A stretch of 64,000 nucleotides of DNA, from the NCBI GenBank assembly GCA_963575745.1, contig CAUYUJ010022059.1, positions 429,823 to 493,822 on the forward strand, written 5' to 3'. Positions within the stretch are counted from its first letter, which is position 1. Every line of letters begins with the position of its first letter. Shown one piece after another: positions 21,745 through 30,759 of the stretch. The translations under genes and the position numbers were made by a program. This stretch comes from Prorocentrum cordatum. Taxonomy: Eukaryota; Sar; Dinophyceae; Prorocentrales; Prorocentraceae. Below the pieces are notes generated by a model. The model saw only the letters and a list, made by a program, of their open reading frames with translations, did no database searches and was not told the DNA's origin.

Positions 21745-22172
21745 TCTGCAGGGCGGCTTGCCTGCGAGGTAACTTGCTTACAAGGTAACCTGCACGCGGG
21801 TCAACCTGCCTTTGATGAGCCCGCCTGCTGCTGCCTACCTTGTGTATCAGAGCGTTTTGCTGTATAGTTGGTGGCGGGCTCACGCTCCGTCTCCTCCCCC
21901 CCGACTCTAAAGGAGGTTGGGCAAGGCGAGAGGTAGCGAGCGTTAGTCCGCGGCCGTTTGGGTTCAAGCGGCCGGCCTCTAAGATATAATGGCGCTTTAT
22001 CGCAAGGCACACGATTTGCCATTGAGACCGAAAGCAGAGTCGCTTGACATGGCTCGTCTTTCCCGCGATTCTTTCCTGCTCTTGGGACTATCGTTACTAC
22101 GGTATCACAGAGTTTGATATGGGCTTCGCCGAAGGCGAAGCATCTGGTTGGGCCTCCCGATCAGCTTCAAGT
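21745..22172 (+). repeat. 3' terminal (UTR/LTR-like) region, element B family
   Basis: A cluster of short GC palindromes (21750-21835) is followed by a block with CCCCCCGACTCTAAA (about 21896) and AGCGAGCGTTAGTCCGCGGC. The last part carries GGGACTATCGTTACTACGG and a terminal hairpin GCTTCGCCGAAGGCGAAGC. The whole block aligns with the reverse complement of 51508-51860. The shared end just after CTTCAA marks the element boundary. It may be the 3' LTR or UTR. Without a 5' partner this cannot be settled. Confidence 0.75.
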
Positions 22173-23292
22173 TAAGGGGGCCCGGCGCCGATCGGAGAGA
22201 TCCGCGCGGGCCTCCGAAGGGGCATGCTTGTGTGCAACCTTGTGTTCTTCTGGAGGAAACAGCGCCCCCCCGGCACCCCACGGCGCGGCGGCCCCAGCAC
22301 GAGGCGACGCATCAGAGCGCCTTCGCGGAGCCCCCGAGTGGCGGCTTCGGGCGGGAGGAGGCCGTCCTCGTCGTCGTCGCGGTCATGGTCGCCCCCGTCA
22401 TGGTCGCCCTCCTCGTTGTCGTTGTCGCCCTCCCCGTCGTCCTTTCCTTCGAGGTCGTGCTTGTGGTGGCCGTCCTTGTGGTCGCCGCGGTCGTGGTCGC
22501 CGTGGTCGTATTTGCGTTGTCCTGGTTGTCGTCGTGGTCGTCCTCGTGGTCGTTCCTCGCCCCCGTTTTCGGGGCCGACGAACAGAAGTGGTGGGGTGGG
22601 AATGGGGGGCGTACGAAAGCTGCTGCGTGCAGCTGGTTTCGGCCCCGCCGCCAGGCACTTGCTCGACAATTGCATGGCCGCTTCAGGCGCTTGGGCACCA
22701 GCCGCATGCGGCTGGTTCGTTCACCCCTCGTTTGCTAGGCCACCCCATGTCGTCCAGCCCGAGCCTTCGACCTGCTCGTCCTCGTCCTCCCCCCTCGTCA
22801 TCAGGCCGACGACGTCGACCACATGCTGCGACCGTGGGACCTCGGGGTGCTTTGAATAGGACGAGGAGGTATGAAATGGAATGGAATGGAATGGAATGGA
22901 ATGATACGGTTTGGACCCATCGCCAAGCGACGAAACGTGACCCGAACAACAGGGTAGAGGGGGATGATCGGGTTGGCTAGGGCTAATTATTGGGCCATCT
23001 GCCCGGGTATATCCGACCGACATAAGATTCGCGAACAGGTGTGGGGGAGGCCGAAGTTTTGGACCCTAAAGACCGAAGCTGCACACTCCCATAGAACACA
23101 CACGCGCTACAGCTGAGCCAAAGTTTGAGATTTGTGTGACATAACATGCTGTGACTAGGATGCGTGAAACCACCCCGTGTATGTATAGACTGACCCCTCG
23201 GCAACCTCAAGAAACTCGAGATGTGCTGAGGAGTGAGATCCAGACACGGGCTAGCTCTCCACTTGGTGAGGCCGTATTTCGCGGCATTGTCT
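22173..23292. other. unassigned flank with low-complexity blocks
   Basis: Between 22330 and 22560 both strands are built of GTCGTC/GGTCGC-like triplets that read as Asp/His repeats on the minus strand. No gene is recognised. A pentamer run lies at 22872-22905. Confidence 0.45.
22872..22905 (+). repeat. (GGAAT)n microsatellite
   Basis: Six consecutive GGAAT-type pentamers. Confidence 0.95.
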
Positions 23293-23497
23293 TTACATCG
23301 CTTGCAAGAGCGCCCATCGTTCCAGAGCTGGCGATTCGACCGAAGCAGGACCACGGCAGCGGGGGAAGGCGGATGATGGCGCTCTCTTGTTTCCACGGTT
23401 TTCTTTCTTCTTCTCAGCTGGTACCGCATCGAGATTGGCACGTAGCAGGATGTTTCTGACAAGGCTGCTTTTGACCGAGCGTAGGAGACGAGCATCC

Positions 23498-24425
23498 TCA
23501 GCCGCCAGTCCTGCAGGCTCGTAGGCTGTAGTATTCCCCAGAACGATCCAGAGGGGATACGGGCCGTGGGCGGCTTTGGCGGCTGAGCAGTGAGACCGAA
23601 CCTGAAGGACAACGATATCCGACGAGCCTCTGGTCTCTGCAATGTGCCGCAGCTCGCCCCACAGACTGGATTCTAGCCCTGCCTCCGAAGGTATTTTTTC
23701 TGGTACCAACCTGCACTGACCGACTCGTTCTCGGTGACAAAAATAGTGAAATCTTCACTGTGTGACGAAGCTCGAGAATCAACGCGGTCAGTTCGTCTCT
23801 GGGAACCGCTTGCTTCGGCCCTACCAGGGGACCACGAACAGAGACAGAAACCTAGAACGGGGAAAAGGAACCGATGGCCGCGACCCCGACCCCGACCCCG
23901 ACCCTCCTGAGACGACTGTCGCGGGAGTCCTTGCCCCCGCCGGCGTCGCCGAACAGAACAAGAGGGGTCTCGTGCCACTTTCCTTCCACATGGGCTCATT
24001 AGGGGGCTCGGGGACCTCAGTCCAAGTCGCTGACAAAATGCCGCGCAATCGAAACAGGCTTCAGACTCGTGCTGTGCAAGGGCCTGGGGGAGGAGGGGGT
24101 CCGAGTTGGAGGAGGAGGAGGAACCGGAGATGCACCGGCAGGCCCACGCTCGATGGAAGGCCGGCTCGGGTGCCTCTCCACATTTGGCGCAGTCCACCGA
24201 CTCAGCCCCGCCAACTTCGTCCGCAATCCTCTGGCGAGGCCACGTGCCCCAAGCACCTATTCGCAACATGTGCTCCGCTAGTTGATGGCACTTTGGGGCT
24301 GGTTCGAGAGCTCTGAGCAGGTATTCGTAGCGGAAATTGTCGGCCCCACCTTGGAGACCCTCACCACAAGAATGATTGACGCCGTGTTCCAAAGCCCAGT
24401 CCTGATCGTGCGCTCGACCTCCCAC
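23498..24425 (-). pseudogene. C-terminal zinc motif and RNase H of element L1
   Basis: VDCAKCGEAPEPAFHRAWAC (24206-24133) has the C-x2-C...H...C form seen after RT in many LINE proteins. Further on, in another frame, VGPKQAVPRDELTALILEL (about 23830-23765) matches the E-L strand of RNase H and SSLWGELRHI with H-x-AKAAHG-GN (23690-23560) its C-terminal half. Two frameshifts separate them. Confidence 0.5.
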
Positions 24426-25016
24426 CAGACGAGAGGAGACGTCGTCGTGACGGCCTCACTGATCAAACATTGAAAGCTTCGCGACTGGCATCTCCCACCT
24501 GCCTGGTGCCCCAGTCGGTGGGGCTCACTGGGTCCCAGCCTTCTTGCAAGTACGCCACAACGTGCCGACCACGGGCCACGGGCGTGCGTGGAGCGGGCTT
24601 GGGGAGGGAGAGAGGAGGGCTTCGAGACAACCTCGGGCCAGGCACGAACGATGGTAGCACGAGTAATGACGCGCCTCCGATTGTCAAGGGGCCTGCCAGA
24701 GTCTCAAGCAAGTCGACGGCAGCCAGTACCCTGGGTCCATGTGCGGACACCTGAGGTCCAGGACTGGTGTGAGGCATCTGCCTCTGCGCGCAGACGAAGA
24801 GACATGTCCAAACCTCCTCCTCACAGTGAGCATGTTGGCCCCGAAACCCCCGTTGATCTGGTGCCCGTAGTGCCCAGCGGATTGGGAACGAGCTTGCCCT
24901 AATCTAGTGGCTTGGCGATTCCGCTCTAGCGAACTTGGAAATCTTGGAGCTCATGGCCCCCGCTTTGGCTACACGCTTTGTAGCAGTTGCCTTCGCATGT
25001 GTTCCGCCCCCCGTGT

Positions 25017-25715
25017 CTATGCCGAGGTAAAGGGGGCTTGCAGCACGGGAGCCACACCAATGCCACGAGTCCTGAGTTTATTGGAAGTGAATTTTTCATC
25101 TTGAAATTTGGAACATGAGACAACGCTCTTGGAGGCCACCTTGAGACCCTCCTGGTCCAGAAGCTGACGGGTGTGGCTTAGAATATGCACTAACGACTTC
25201 CGAACGAGCCTCCTGGACCCTACGACAAATTGCGACAGATGTTCCACCCGAAGTCTCATGTCTGACTGTGGGTGGGCTCGCGTCATTGGTTGAAGGACAA
25301 ACTGGGTCATGAAACGGGCGAACCTCGTTCCGCTGCGGAGCCCCTGAATGATGTTCCTCTCGGGCTGGGACGCCTCCGAGCAGCAATCTCTGTGTGCCGA
25401 GGTGCGCGGAGATAGACATAATTGCAACTCAGGAACACTACTGCTGGCGGGAAGCCTAAGGACAACGTCTTGGTGGCTAACCTCCCCCAGCATATATTGG
25501 AGGAGCAGGGGGAAGCGGACAGCTCTGGGACGTGTTTGGGCCCCTTCAGGTCTCCAGAGGCCTCTTGAGGCCTTCGGAAGCCTCCGGGGGCCCGTGGGGA
25601 TCCCAGGGGAGCTACAGTGACCGATCTCCAGGGATTCCCAGAAGAGCGGAGATCGCTGCGTTCGGAGAGCTTGAGCCGTATGCGAGTATGGCCGAATTTC
25701 AATCCCTGCTGCCAC
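25017..25715 (-). pseudogene. RT palm/thumb remnant of element L1
   Basis: The minus-strand frame includes NIIQGLRSGTRFARF (the template/primer grip block that precedes the catalytic loop), then VEHLSQFVVGSRR where a DD box would be expected, then LDQEGLKVASKSVV, the conserved KS-V block of LINE thumbs. The catalytic aspartates are gone. The upstream part of the frame is interrupted by a small repeat of GGCCTC units near 25540-25615. Confidence 0.5.
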
Positions 25716-25720
25716 ACAGC

Positions 25721-26260
25721 AAGAACATATACGAGCCCTGCACTGTTACGCTTGCAACCGTGTGCTCGTAGTACTGTCCTGGCGTCAGTGTATGAACAAG
25801 TCATGAACTCGAACGGGGCGCATAGAAATTTCAAGGAACAAATTTCAGTCTCCCGAACTACAACATATGTGTATTACTCGCAGCTGATTAAGAGACGGGC
25901 TACCCGTGAAGCCTGCTTGTTCATCAGATTTTGTGGTAGGTAAGGTCCTCGCAGGTGCCTGGCCATTATCATGATATGGGGGAATTGCGAGAACCATGCC
26001 TTAGGATATGGAGAGCAAGGGCCCCATATCAGAGAAGATGTGTCGGGGGTGGACAGACCTCCTACCCTGACACGTCGATTAAGGAATTGGCTGTTTTCGG
26101 TTCGCGAGAGGGCGTCGCGGCCGTCATTTTGCGGGTCCAGGTCCGTCGGTGTCGGTCCGAGGTCGTTTTCACTAAGGGGTGGTCTACTAAAGGGAGGTTT
26201 GTCCACCGCCGAATGTGGGCAAACTTGCCCTCGGACGACGACCTCGGTGCATCTGCGCAG
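25721..26260 (+). other. putative upstream intron of gene C with inverted repeat
   Basis: No exon is recognised. A segment GGGGTGGACAGACCTCCTA at about 26047 is inverted as TAGTAGACC...GGAGGTTTGTCCACC at about 26182-26210, suggesting another foldback insertion before the first recognised exon. Confidence 0.4.
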
Positions 26261-26431
26261 GAGAGCGACCCGCGCAGGGCGATGGAGAGGAGGTACGGTG
26301 CTGCGGCGGAGGACTGCGACGTCGACCGCCAGAGGCACTTCCGCCGTTTCCTGCGCGAGCAGCAGCACTGGCTCGGATATGATGCGTACTCGCGCGTGTG
26401 CATGTCTTGCGGGCTGAACCAGATGCTGCAG
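26261..26431 (+). CDS. gene C exon 1 recognised
   Basis: 57 codons after an AG acceptor at 26259-26260. It reads as basic/aromatic helix: RQRHFRRFLREQQHWLGYDA then SRVCMSCGLNQMLQ. The last codon CAG is followed by GCGCTC, and exon 2 starts GCGTTGTCC after another CAG, so CAGGCG(C/T)T is present at both intron ends. Confidence 0.6.
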
Positions 26432-29400
26432 GCGCTCGGAGGAGAAGAACATACCGATGCCGATGCCCTTTCCTCGGCTTTACCGTCTTGGGCCTCCTGT
26501 AGGGGGCCCTCGTCGCCACGGCTGGATTCGCTTCGGAATCCTGGTCAGAACGCTCCTTGGGAGAGGTCCGGGGAGTATTCGGTGTTGGTATCTGTGTGCT
26601 GCCCCAGGCGTTGTCCTATTCAGTGCTGGGGATCGTCTCGGCCAAGAGCTATCCTACTGCCGTAGGCGCTTTCTGTGGCATACAGTTTCTGTCCGTCCTG
26701 ATCCTGCAGCTCGACATGCGCGGGGCCCTGAGGGGTCGGAAGGAGAAGTCCGCCGTTTTCCTTCTGTTGACGCTTCCTCCCCTGGTGCCCGCCTGTGTTT
26801 ACTGGTCTCGCCTCTTCGCGAAGGAGTTTTGGGGGAACCGAGAGGTTTCGATGCCGCTACTCCATGGACCTCGCCCTCGGTGCGTTCTGATCAGGAGTTT
26901 GAGGCGAAGCCAGCCGTGACCACGAAGGCCTCCCAGGAGACCCAAACACGTGAACAGGAGGCAGGGGATAGCGGTAGCGGTATTCTTCCCCTGCTTGAGG
27001 AGTGGCAGGCCTTGTCGATCTCGCCTTGCTTCTTCCTTCACGGGATGTGGGCCTTGTACATGTTCTGCGAGATGAGGCCCGTGCCCCTCGGGGAAGTGGG
27101 CGGGCCGTTCGTGGCCTTGGTCCCGCAGCGGTTCCGCGCGGTCACGCACCTGAACGTGGTCAAGCTGAAGGAGGACTCGCAGGCGCCGCAGGAGGACATG
27201 AAGAAGAAACACATGCATGAACATACAGGTTCGGATATCCGCGCGGATTTCTCGGATCTGCGCGCTTATTCACCCTCATTGCCCCCCCATTAACGAACCC
27301 CCGACATAAACATGCACTTTCTCCGACGTTCGCGCGGATTTCTTGGATCGGCGCTGGGCCCCTCTGGCGACGCTTCCAGCACCGCCCCTGGCGCGCTCAT
27401 CGCGCCAGGGAGGGGGCTCCAGCGCGGTCCAAGAGATCGGCGTGGGCCTCCAAAAGTCAATGCTTATGCTGTTGTGCTGTTTCTCTGAGGACGTCAGGCG
27501 CGAGCTGGAGGAGGCCCGGAGAAGTACGTCGGAGTACATCAGGGATCGCACGACGGCCGAGGACGAGAGGGGCTCCGCGACCGTCGGGGACCGCGCCTTC
27601 GCCGCCGCCGCGGTGCGGCCGCGGCTGGCGAGGGCGCTGCTGGCGGCCACAGAGTCGGGCGTGCACCCTGACGAGCTTCACAAGGCGGAGCGCATGCTGG
27701 AGCGCCTGGACCTGTGGGAGAGGGCCCCGCAGATCCTGGCCGCGCTGGAGGCGCTGAGGAACGAGCACGTGCAGGAGTACATTTCGGGGAAGGAACAACG
27801 GCACAGACATAAACGCTCGGAGGCCCGCGCGGGTTTCTTTGGCGCGCTCCGCGCGCCAGGGAGGGAGTCCAGCGCCGATCCAACGACTCCACGCGGACCT
27901 CCGAAAGTTGCTGTTTATGCAGTGTTTCGTTCCTCGGACATCGACGAGCTCCAGAGGGCCGACGTCGAGGGCACGTACAGGGAGTTCCTCCGGCGGTGTC
28001 AGGACCTCCGCCTCGGCCTCGTGCAGCGCCCTTCGGAGGGCGCCGCGAGCATCGGGGCGGCCCACCACCATGGCGGCGGCCCGTCGCCGCTGGCGGCGCT
28101 GCCGCTGGAGGACGCCGTGAGGCGAAGCGTGCGCGTGTCCATCTTCTGCGGCGCCACGCCCTACGTCGTCTGGGTGGACACGGAGAGATCGAAGAGAACG
28201 GAGCACGGCACAGTCACACACACACACACACACTCCTTCGGAGGTTCGCTGGACCCCTTGGCGGCGCCTGCGGCGCCGCCGGCTTGGCGCGCCTCTCGCA
28301 CGCCTGGGGGGAGGGGGCGGGCATCCACTGCCGACCTGAGGCCATTGCCTGTACAGCTTTCCCCCCCTGCTCCTGCGCAGGAGACGGGCGCCGTGGATGA
28401 GCGGGCCGCGCCGCCGCCGGCGGGGGGCGCCGTCAGCTTCCAGGGCGCGCTGGCGGACGCGAGGGGCCTGCCGCCGCCGAGCGCGTCGCTTGTCTCGGCG
28501 GACTGCTCGGCCGCCGCCGCGGAGGGGCCCGCCGAGGAGCCGCAGGAGGCACCCCGCACACGCCACCGCTGGGCTTGGCCAGAGCCATCCTGGGCCTTAC
28601 AGGTCTGGTCACAACTAGCGAGGCAAGATTGAAGTCGCACCGCGGGGAGCCAGAGTTGAGGCCAGCGCATCGAGGTGCGCGGGCGGGGATGCATCCAACC
28701 AAGAGCTCAGTGCGACGGTCAATTTTGAAGGGGCCGCTCAATAAAATGCACATACACTAGGCGCCTCAATTTTGCAGAGGCCGCTCAACGATGACGCATC
28801 GCCAACAGCCACCCGGCGGCGTCGCGTTAGTTGCGACCATCTTTGTTGGATCTAGAGGGGAAGGACACGTACCTCAGAGGAGGGCGAGTTGAGGCACCGG
28901 TGGTTGGTCTTCGGGGGGGCTTCTCGTCGCCACGGCTGGACGCAGCTGGAAATACTGGTGCGGAAGACCCCCATGAGGTGTCCGGGGACCGATTTTGAGA
29001 TGCCTTTGTTTCCATTCGCCCTGCTCCGAATGTACAGCTGCCGTAGTCCGTCCGTCGTGTTCGCCTTCCTTGGCCTTCCTGGGGGGTGGGGCCTCGTCGC
29101 CACGGCCAGACTCGCATCGAAACCCTGACCGGATCTCTCCCTGGGAGAGGTCCAGGGAGCAGCGGTATCGTTACCATTGTGTATCCCTAGGGACCCAAGG
29201 ATGGTGTAGAGACGATGGGCCCTCCTGGACTCGGCCAGGAGGGGGTGTATGCACCATGCCGGGCTCCAGCATGGGTCTGATCATGGGTCTGCCAGGCACG
29301 GTGGTGGTGAAGAGTTGCCTCCCGGGCCCAAGGAGGAGGGGGGCGCAAGGCGAGACTCGATGGAGTCCAAGTCTGCCGACTTCCTGCCGGGGAAGACGGT

Positions 29401-29625
29401 GCGGCGGTTTTCCGCCTGCACGATAGCGTGGTGGTTCCTGGCCGGCCTCGCCCACGTGACGATCGCCACCATGAAATTGGCCGGCGCCGATGTGGTGCTG
29501 CCCGACGGCACGGTCGTTTACGCCACATGGCCCGCGCCCGCCAGCGCGTTCGAGGTGTCGTCGCTGCAGTGCAACGAGACCCACCTGCTTGCCCAGGGGC
29601 CCTACGCCCTCTACGCCGCCGAGAG
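26261..29625 (+). CDS. gene C: multi-exon, multi-pass membrane protein, dinoflagellate type (exons 1-7)
   Basis: Seven exons can be joined: 26261-26431, 26608-26844, 27000-27194, 27490-about 27774, about 27949-28182, 28381-28545 and 29333-about 29625. The first six have lengths divisible by three, so the junctions between them are phase 0, and the spliced frame has no stop. The product starts with a basic cytosolic part, has two or three membrane segments (exons 2-3), a charged cytosolic region (exons 4-6) and another membrane segment with a following exposed domain (exon 7). I do not recognise a characterised family. The start codon and earlier exons are not seen, and later exons lie at 35.58 kb and perhaps beyond. 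The introns are repeated elements (see below). Confidence 0.6.
26432..26607 (+). mobile_element. introner-like intron 1, family A, GC-AG
   Basis: 176 bp, GC donor and CCCCAG acceptor, flanked by CAGGCGCT (26429-26436) and CAGGCGTT (26605-26612). The ends are inverted (ACATACCGATGCCGATGCC near the left end; GTTGGTATCTGTGTG near the right). The middle CGTCGCCACGGCTGGA at 26512 recurs in other introns of this gene. Confidence 0.6.
26608..26844 (+). CDS. gene C exon 2, two membrane segments
   Basis: 79 codons. The hydrophobic stretch YSVLGIVSAKSYPTAVGAFC continues with a second part GIQFLSVLILQL, and after a short basic loop (RGALRGRKEK) comes SAVFLLLTLPPLVPACVYW. It ends FWGNRE before GTTTCG (GT donor). 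Confidence 0.6.
26845..26999 (-). mobile_element. introner-like intron 2, family A in reverse orientation, GT-AG
   Basis: 155 bp. Its reverse complement contains GTCACGGCTGGCTTCGCCTC and CTGATCAGAACGCAC, matching the middle of intron 1 in the opposite direction. The ends TTCGATGCCGCTACTCC and GGGGATAGCGGTAGCGGTA are inverted relative to each other. Confidence 0.6.
27000..27194 (+). CDS. gene C exon 3, membrane segment
   Basis: 65 codons. SISPCFFLHGMWALYMFC is a likely membrane helix, followed by PQRFRAVTHLNVVKLKEDSQ. The exon ends CAG GAG before GACATG. The next exon begins GACGTC after GAG, so GAGGAC(A/G)T flanks the intron. Confidence 0.6.
27195..27489 (+). mobile_element. introner-like intron 3, family B, GA-AG, possibly nested
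   Basis: 295 bp, GA donor, GAG acceptor, with GAGGACAT (27192-27199) and GAGGACGT (27487-27494) at the ends. Long imperfect terminal inverted repeats of about 50 bp run from ACATAAACATGCAC near 27305 and, inverted, from GCATAAGCATTGAC near 27480. A second left-end-like sequence occurs at 27225-27270 (CCGCGCGGATTTCTCGGATC), as if one copy had landed in another. Confidence 0.6.
27490..27774 (+). CDS. gene C exon 4, charged cytosolic region
   Basis: 95 codons rich in Arg, Glu and Ala, predicted helical (VRRELEEARRSTSEYIRDRT; HKAERMLERLDLWERAPQIL; LEALRNEHVQ). The 3' limit is set by analogy with the other GA-donor introns and is approximate. Confidence 0.55.
27775..27948 (+). mobile_element. introner-like intron 4, family B (approximate ends)
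   Basis: About 174 bp. ACATAAACGCTCGGAGGCC at 27808 pairs with the inverted GGACCTCCGAAAG and CTGTTTATGC at 27896-27920. The centre GGCGCGCTCCGCGCGCCAGG is shared with intron 3. The acceptor AG is not unambiguous. Confidence 0.55.
27949..28182 (+). CDS. gene C exon 5
   Basis: 78 codons, starting near LQRADVEGTYREFLRRCQDL and ending IFCGATPYVVWVDT. It contains a His/Gly/Pro loop (AHHHGGGPSP) and a more hydrophobic end. The 5' limit is approximate. Confidence 0.5.
28183..28380 (+). mobile_element. introner-like intron 5, family B, GA-AG
   Basis: 198 bp, GA donor (GAGAGATC) and GCGCAG acceptor. GGAGA occurs at both ends (28182-28186, 28380-28384). The left end carries a (CA)n run, then TCGGAGG. 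The centre GGCGCGCCTCTCGCACGCC resembles that of introns 3 and 4. Confidence 0.55.
28381..28545 (+). CDS. gene C exon 6
   Basis: 55 codons, Ala/Pro/Glu-rich and probably disordered (ETGAVDERAAPPPAGGAVSF to AAEGPAEEPQ). It ends CAG before GAGGCACC. Exon 7 starts GAGGAGG after AAG, so AGGAGG is present at both intron ends (28544-28549, 29331-29336). Confidence 0.5.
28546..29332 (+). mobile_element. intron 6 containing two family A introner copies
   Basis: 787 bp. CGTCGCCACGGCTGGACGCA at 28926 and CGTCGCCACGGCCAGACTCG at 29096 are both copies of the family A middle. GGGAGAGGTCCAGGG (about 29144) follows the second as in intron 1. The donor is GA and the acceptor CCCAAG. Confidence 0.5.
29333..29625 (+). 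CDS. gene C exon 7, membrane segment and exposed domain
   Basis: About 97 codons. A basic stretch (LPGKTVRRFSA) leads into a membrane helix CTIAWWFLAGLAHVTIATM. Then follows a non-membrane part with VVYATWPAPASAFEVSSLQC and a possible N-glycosylation site NET. The end near GCCGAGAG|GCGGTC (GC donor) is inferred from the AGGCG shared with the acceptor at 35575. Confidence 0.6.
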
Positions 29626-30759
29626 GCGGTCGCCCTCCCCTCTTCTCCCCTCCCCCTTTCCTGGGTCCCCTCGCTTCCCTCCCTCCCTGATCCAGTATCC
29701 TTCACCTCTTCCCTCCCCGCCCTCTCTCTTCCTTCCCTTCCCCTCCTCCGTCCCTCCCGTCTGCAGAATCCTTACCACGTCTTCCCTTCATTCCTCTGTC
29801 CGACCGCGTCCCCGCTCCTTCGTCCCTCCTCCTCCTCTTCCTCCTCCTGGTCCCCGTCCTCCTCCATGCTCCTCGGCCTCTTCCTCGGATTCGCCCTAGT
29901 CCTGTCCCGAGTTTAGGGGAGATGGTGGACGCGCAGACAAGGAAATTGCCAGGTGGAGCGGGACGGAGGATGGAGCGACGGCAGCGCAGCGGCGGCGGCA
30001 CCGACAGTTGAAGCGTTGAGTGTCCCTTAGCTGTTGCAGCATGCCCTGCTTTTGGAAATCTATAGCGCAGATTGCGCAAGAAACGAAGCCTGCGGACCTT
30101 CCCATACCGAGCCTAGTATTGATTGCTCTTTGGGTGGCACGTCGAGTTAGACACTGCTCATCCTTCCGTCCTCATCCTCATCTGTCATCGCTTCCTAATT
30201 CCCCCCTCGCAGTCATCCCGTCCCACTTTCGGTCAAGTGGCCACTGGGGCCTCGCCGTGTGAGAGAGAGAGAGACAGACAGACAGTGAGCGCAACAGTTC
30301 TGGCGGAGTGTCCGTTCGGGCACGCGGGTTGGACGCACCCGCCGCGCCCCTTCTTTTGGCGGGAGGTGCCGCATGGGAAACAGGGGTAGGGAAGCGACCT
30401 AAGGCGTTGCAGCAATTTCTGCCTGGCACCTGAGACGTCCATCACTTCGCCCAGCGGTGACTGATTCAAGTAAGTCGTAAGTACAATTTTCCATCGGCCT
30501 AGTTGCAAATATCTTTATTAATACGCCGCCCGCGCGGGCGAGACCTCATCTGTCCATGGCTTCTGCGTTTTATTTTCTCCGTGGGCCAACTCGCATCGGC
30601 CGCGCGGCCGGAACATCCCGTGGCATTCTAAACGTGCCAGTTCTGTGCCATTTGATATTTATGTTTTTCTACGCCTTGACAGATTTGCGCTCCGGTGCCT
30701 CCTTTCTGGGCCCTCGCGGTTCACTGCGGCAAGTCCGATGTCCGATGTCCTGGCGTTTC

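Larger units (their letters stand above)
7201..21835 (+). repeat. dispersed short palindrome, type GCGGGGCAACCCGC
   Basis: Copies or close variants start at about 7201, 7228, 7809, 8745, 11432, 11486, 11962, 12159, 12784, 13145, 13417, 13435, 14208, 14932, 16181, 19161, 19778 and 21199, with a degenerate cluster at 21750-21835. Each is a GC-rich imperfect inverted repeat (GCGGG, a 3-5-base loop, CCYGC). Several are read in one frame as Ala-Gly-(Gln/Glu/Arg)-Pro-Ala inside otherwise coding stretches. The copy at 19161 lies at the same place in the homologous fragment at 63.76 kb, so part of the set is ancestral to the family. Confidence 0.8.
7081..22172 (+). mobile_element. large decayed copia-like LTR retroelement (element B)
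   Basis: Plus-strand pieces in copia order are a gag-like region, protease (12.58 kb), pre-integrase zinc domain and integrase (18.0-19.7 kb), RT (20.15-20.75 kb) and RNase H (20.9-21.69 kb). They are followed by a 3' terminal region ending near 22,172. Upstream are a Tpt1/KptA-like domain and a RING-like finger. Two satellites (9.47-10.98 and 16.25-17.91 kb) enlarge it. The 3' boundary is set by alignment with a second copy at 51.51-52.23 kb, where homology stops just after CTTCAA in both. The 5' boundary is unknown and no upstream LTR was seen. Stops and shifts in every domain mark it as dead. Confidence 0.7.
23293..25720 (-). mobile_element. decayed non-LTR (LINE-type) element with RNase H (element L1)
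   Basis: On the minus strand, from high to low coordinates, there is an RT palm/thumb piece (25420-25020), an LGIDTGGGTHAKAT-like segment (about 25010), a Cys-His motif (24206-24133) and RNase H pieces (23860-23520). This is the order of C-terminal parts in dinoflagellate LINE ORF2 proteins. Each part is in a different frame, so it is a fossil. The endonuclease and N-terminal RT are not found above 25.7 kb. Confidence 0.55.

Noticed and set aside
22330-22560. Histidine/aspartate-rich protein on the minus strand
   Set aside because: The stretch is low-complexity GTC/GGTCGT triplets with alternative open frames on both strands.
28215-28235. (CA)n microsatellite as a separate feature
   Set aside because: It is part of the left end of a family B introner and very short.
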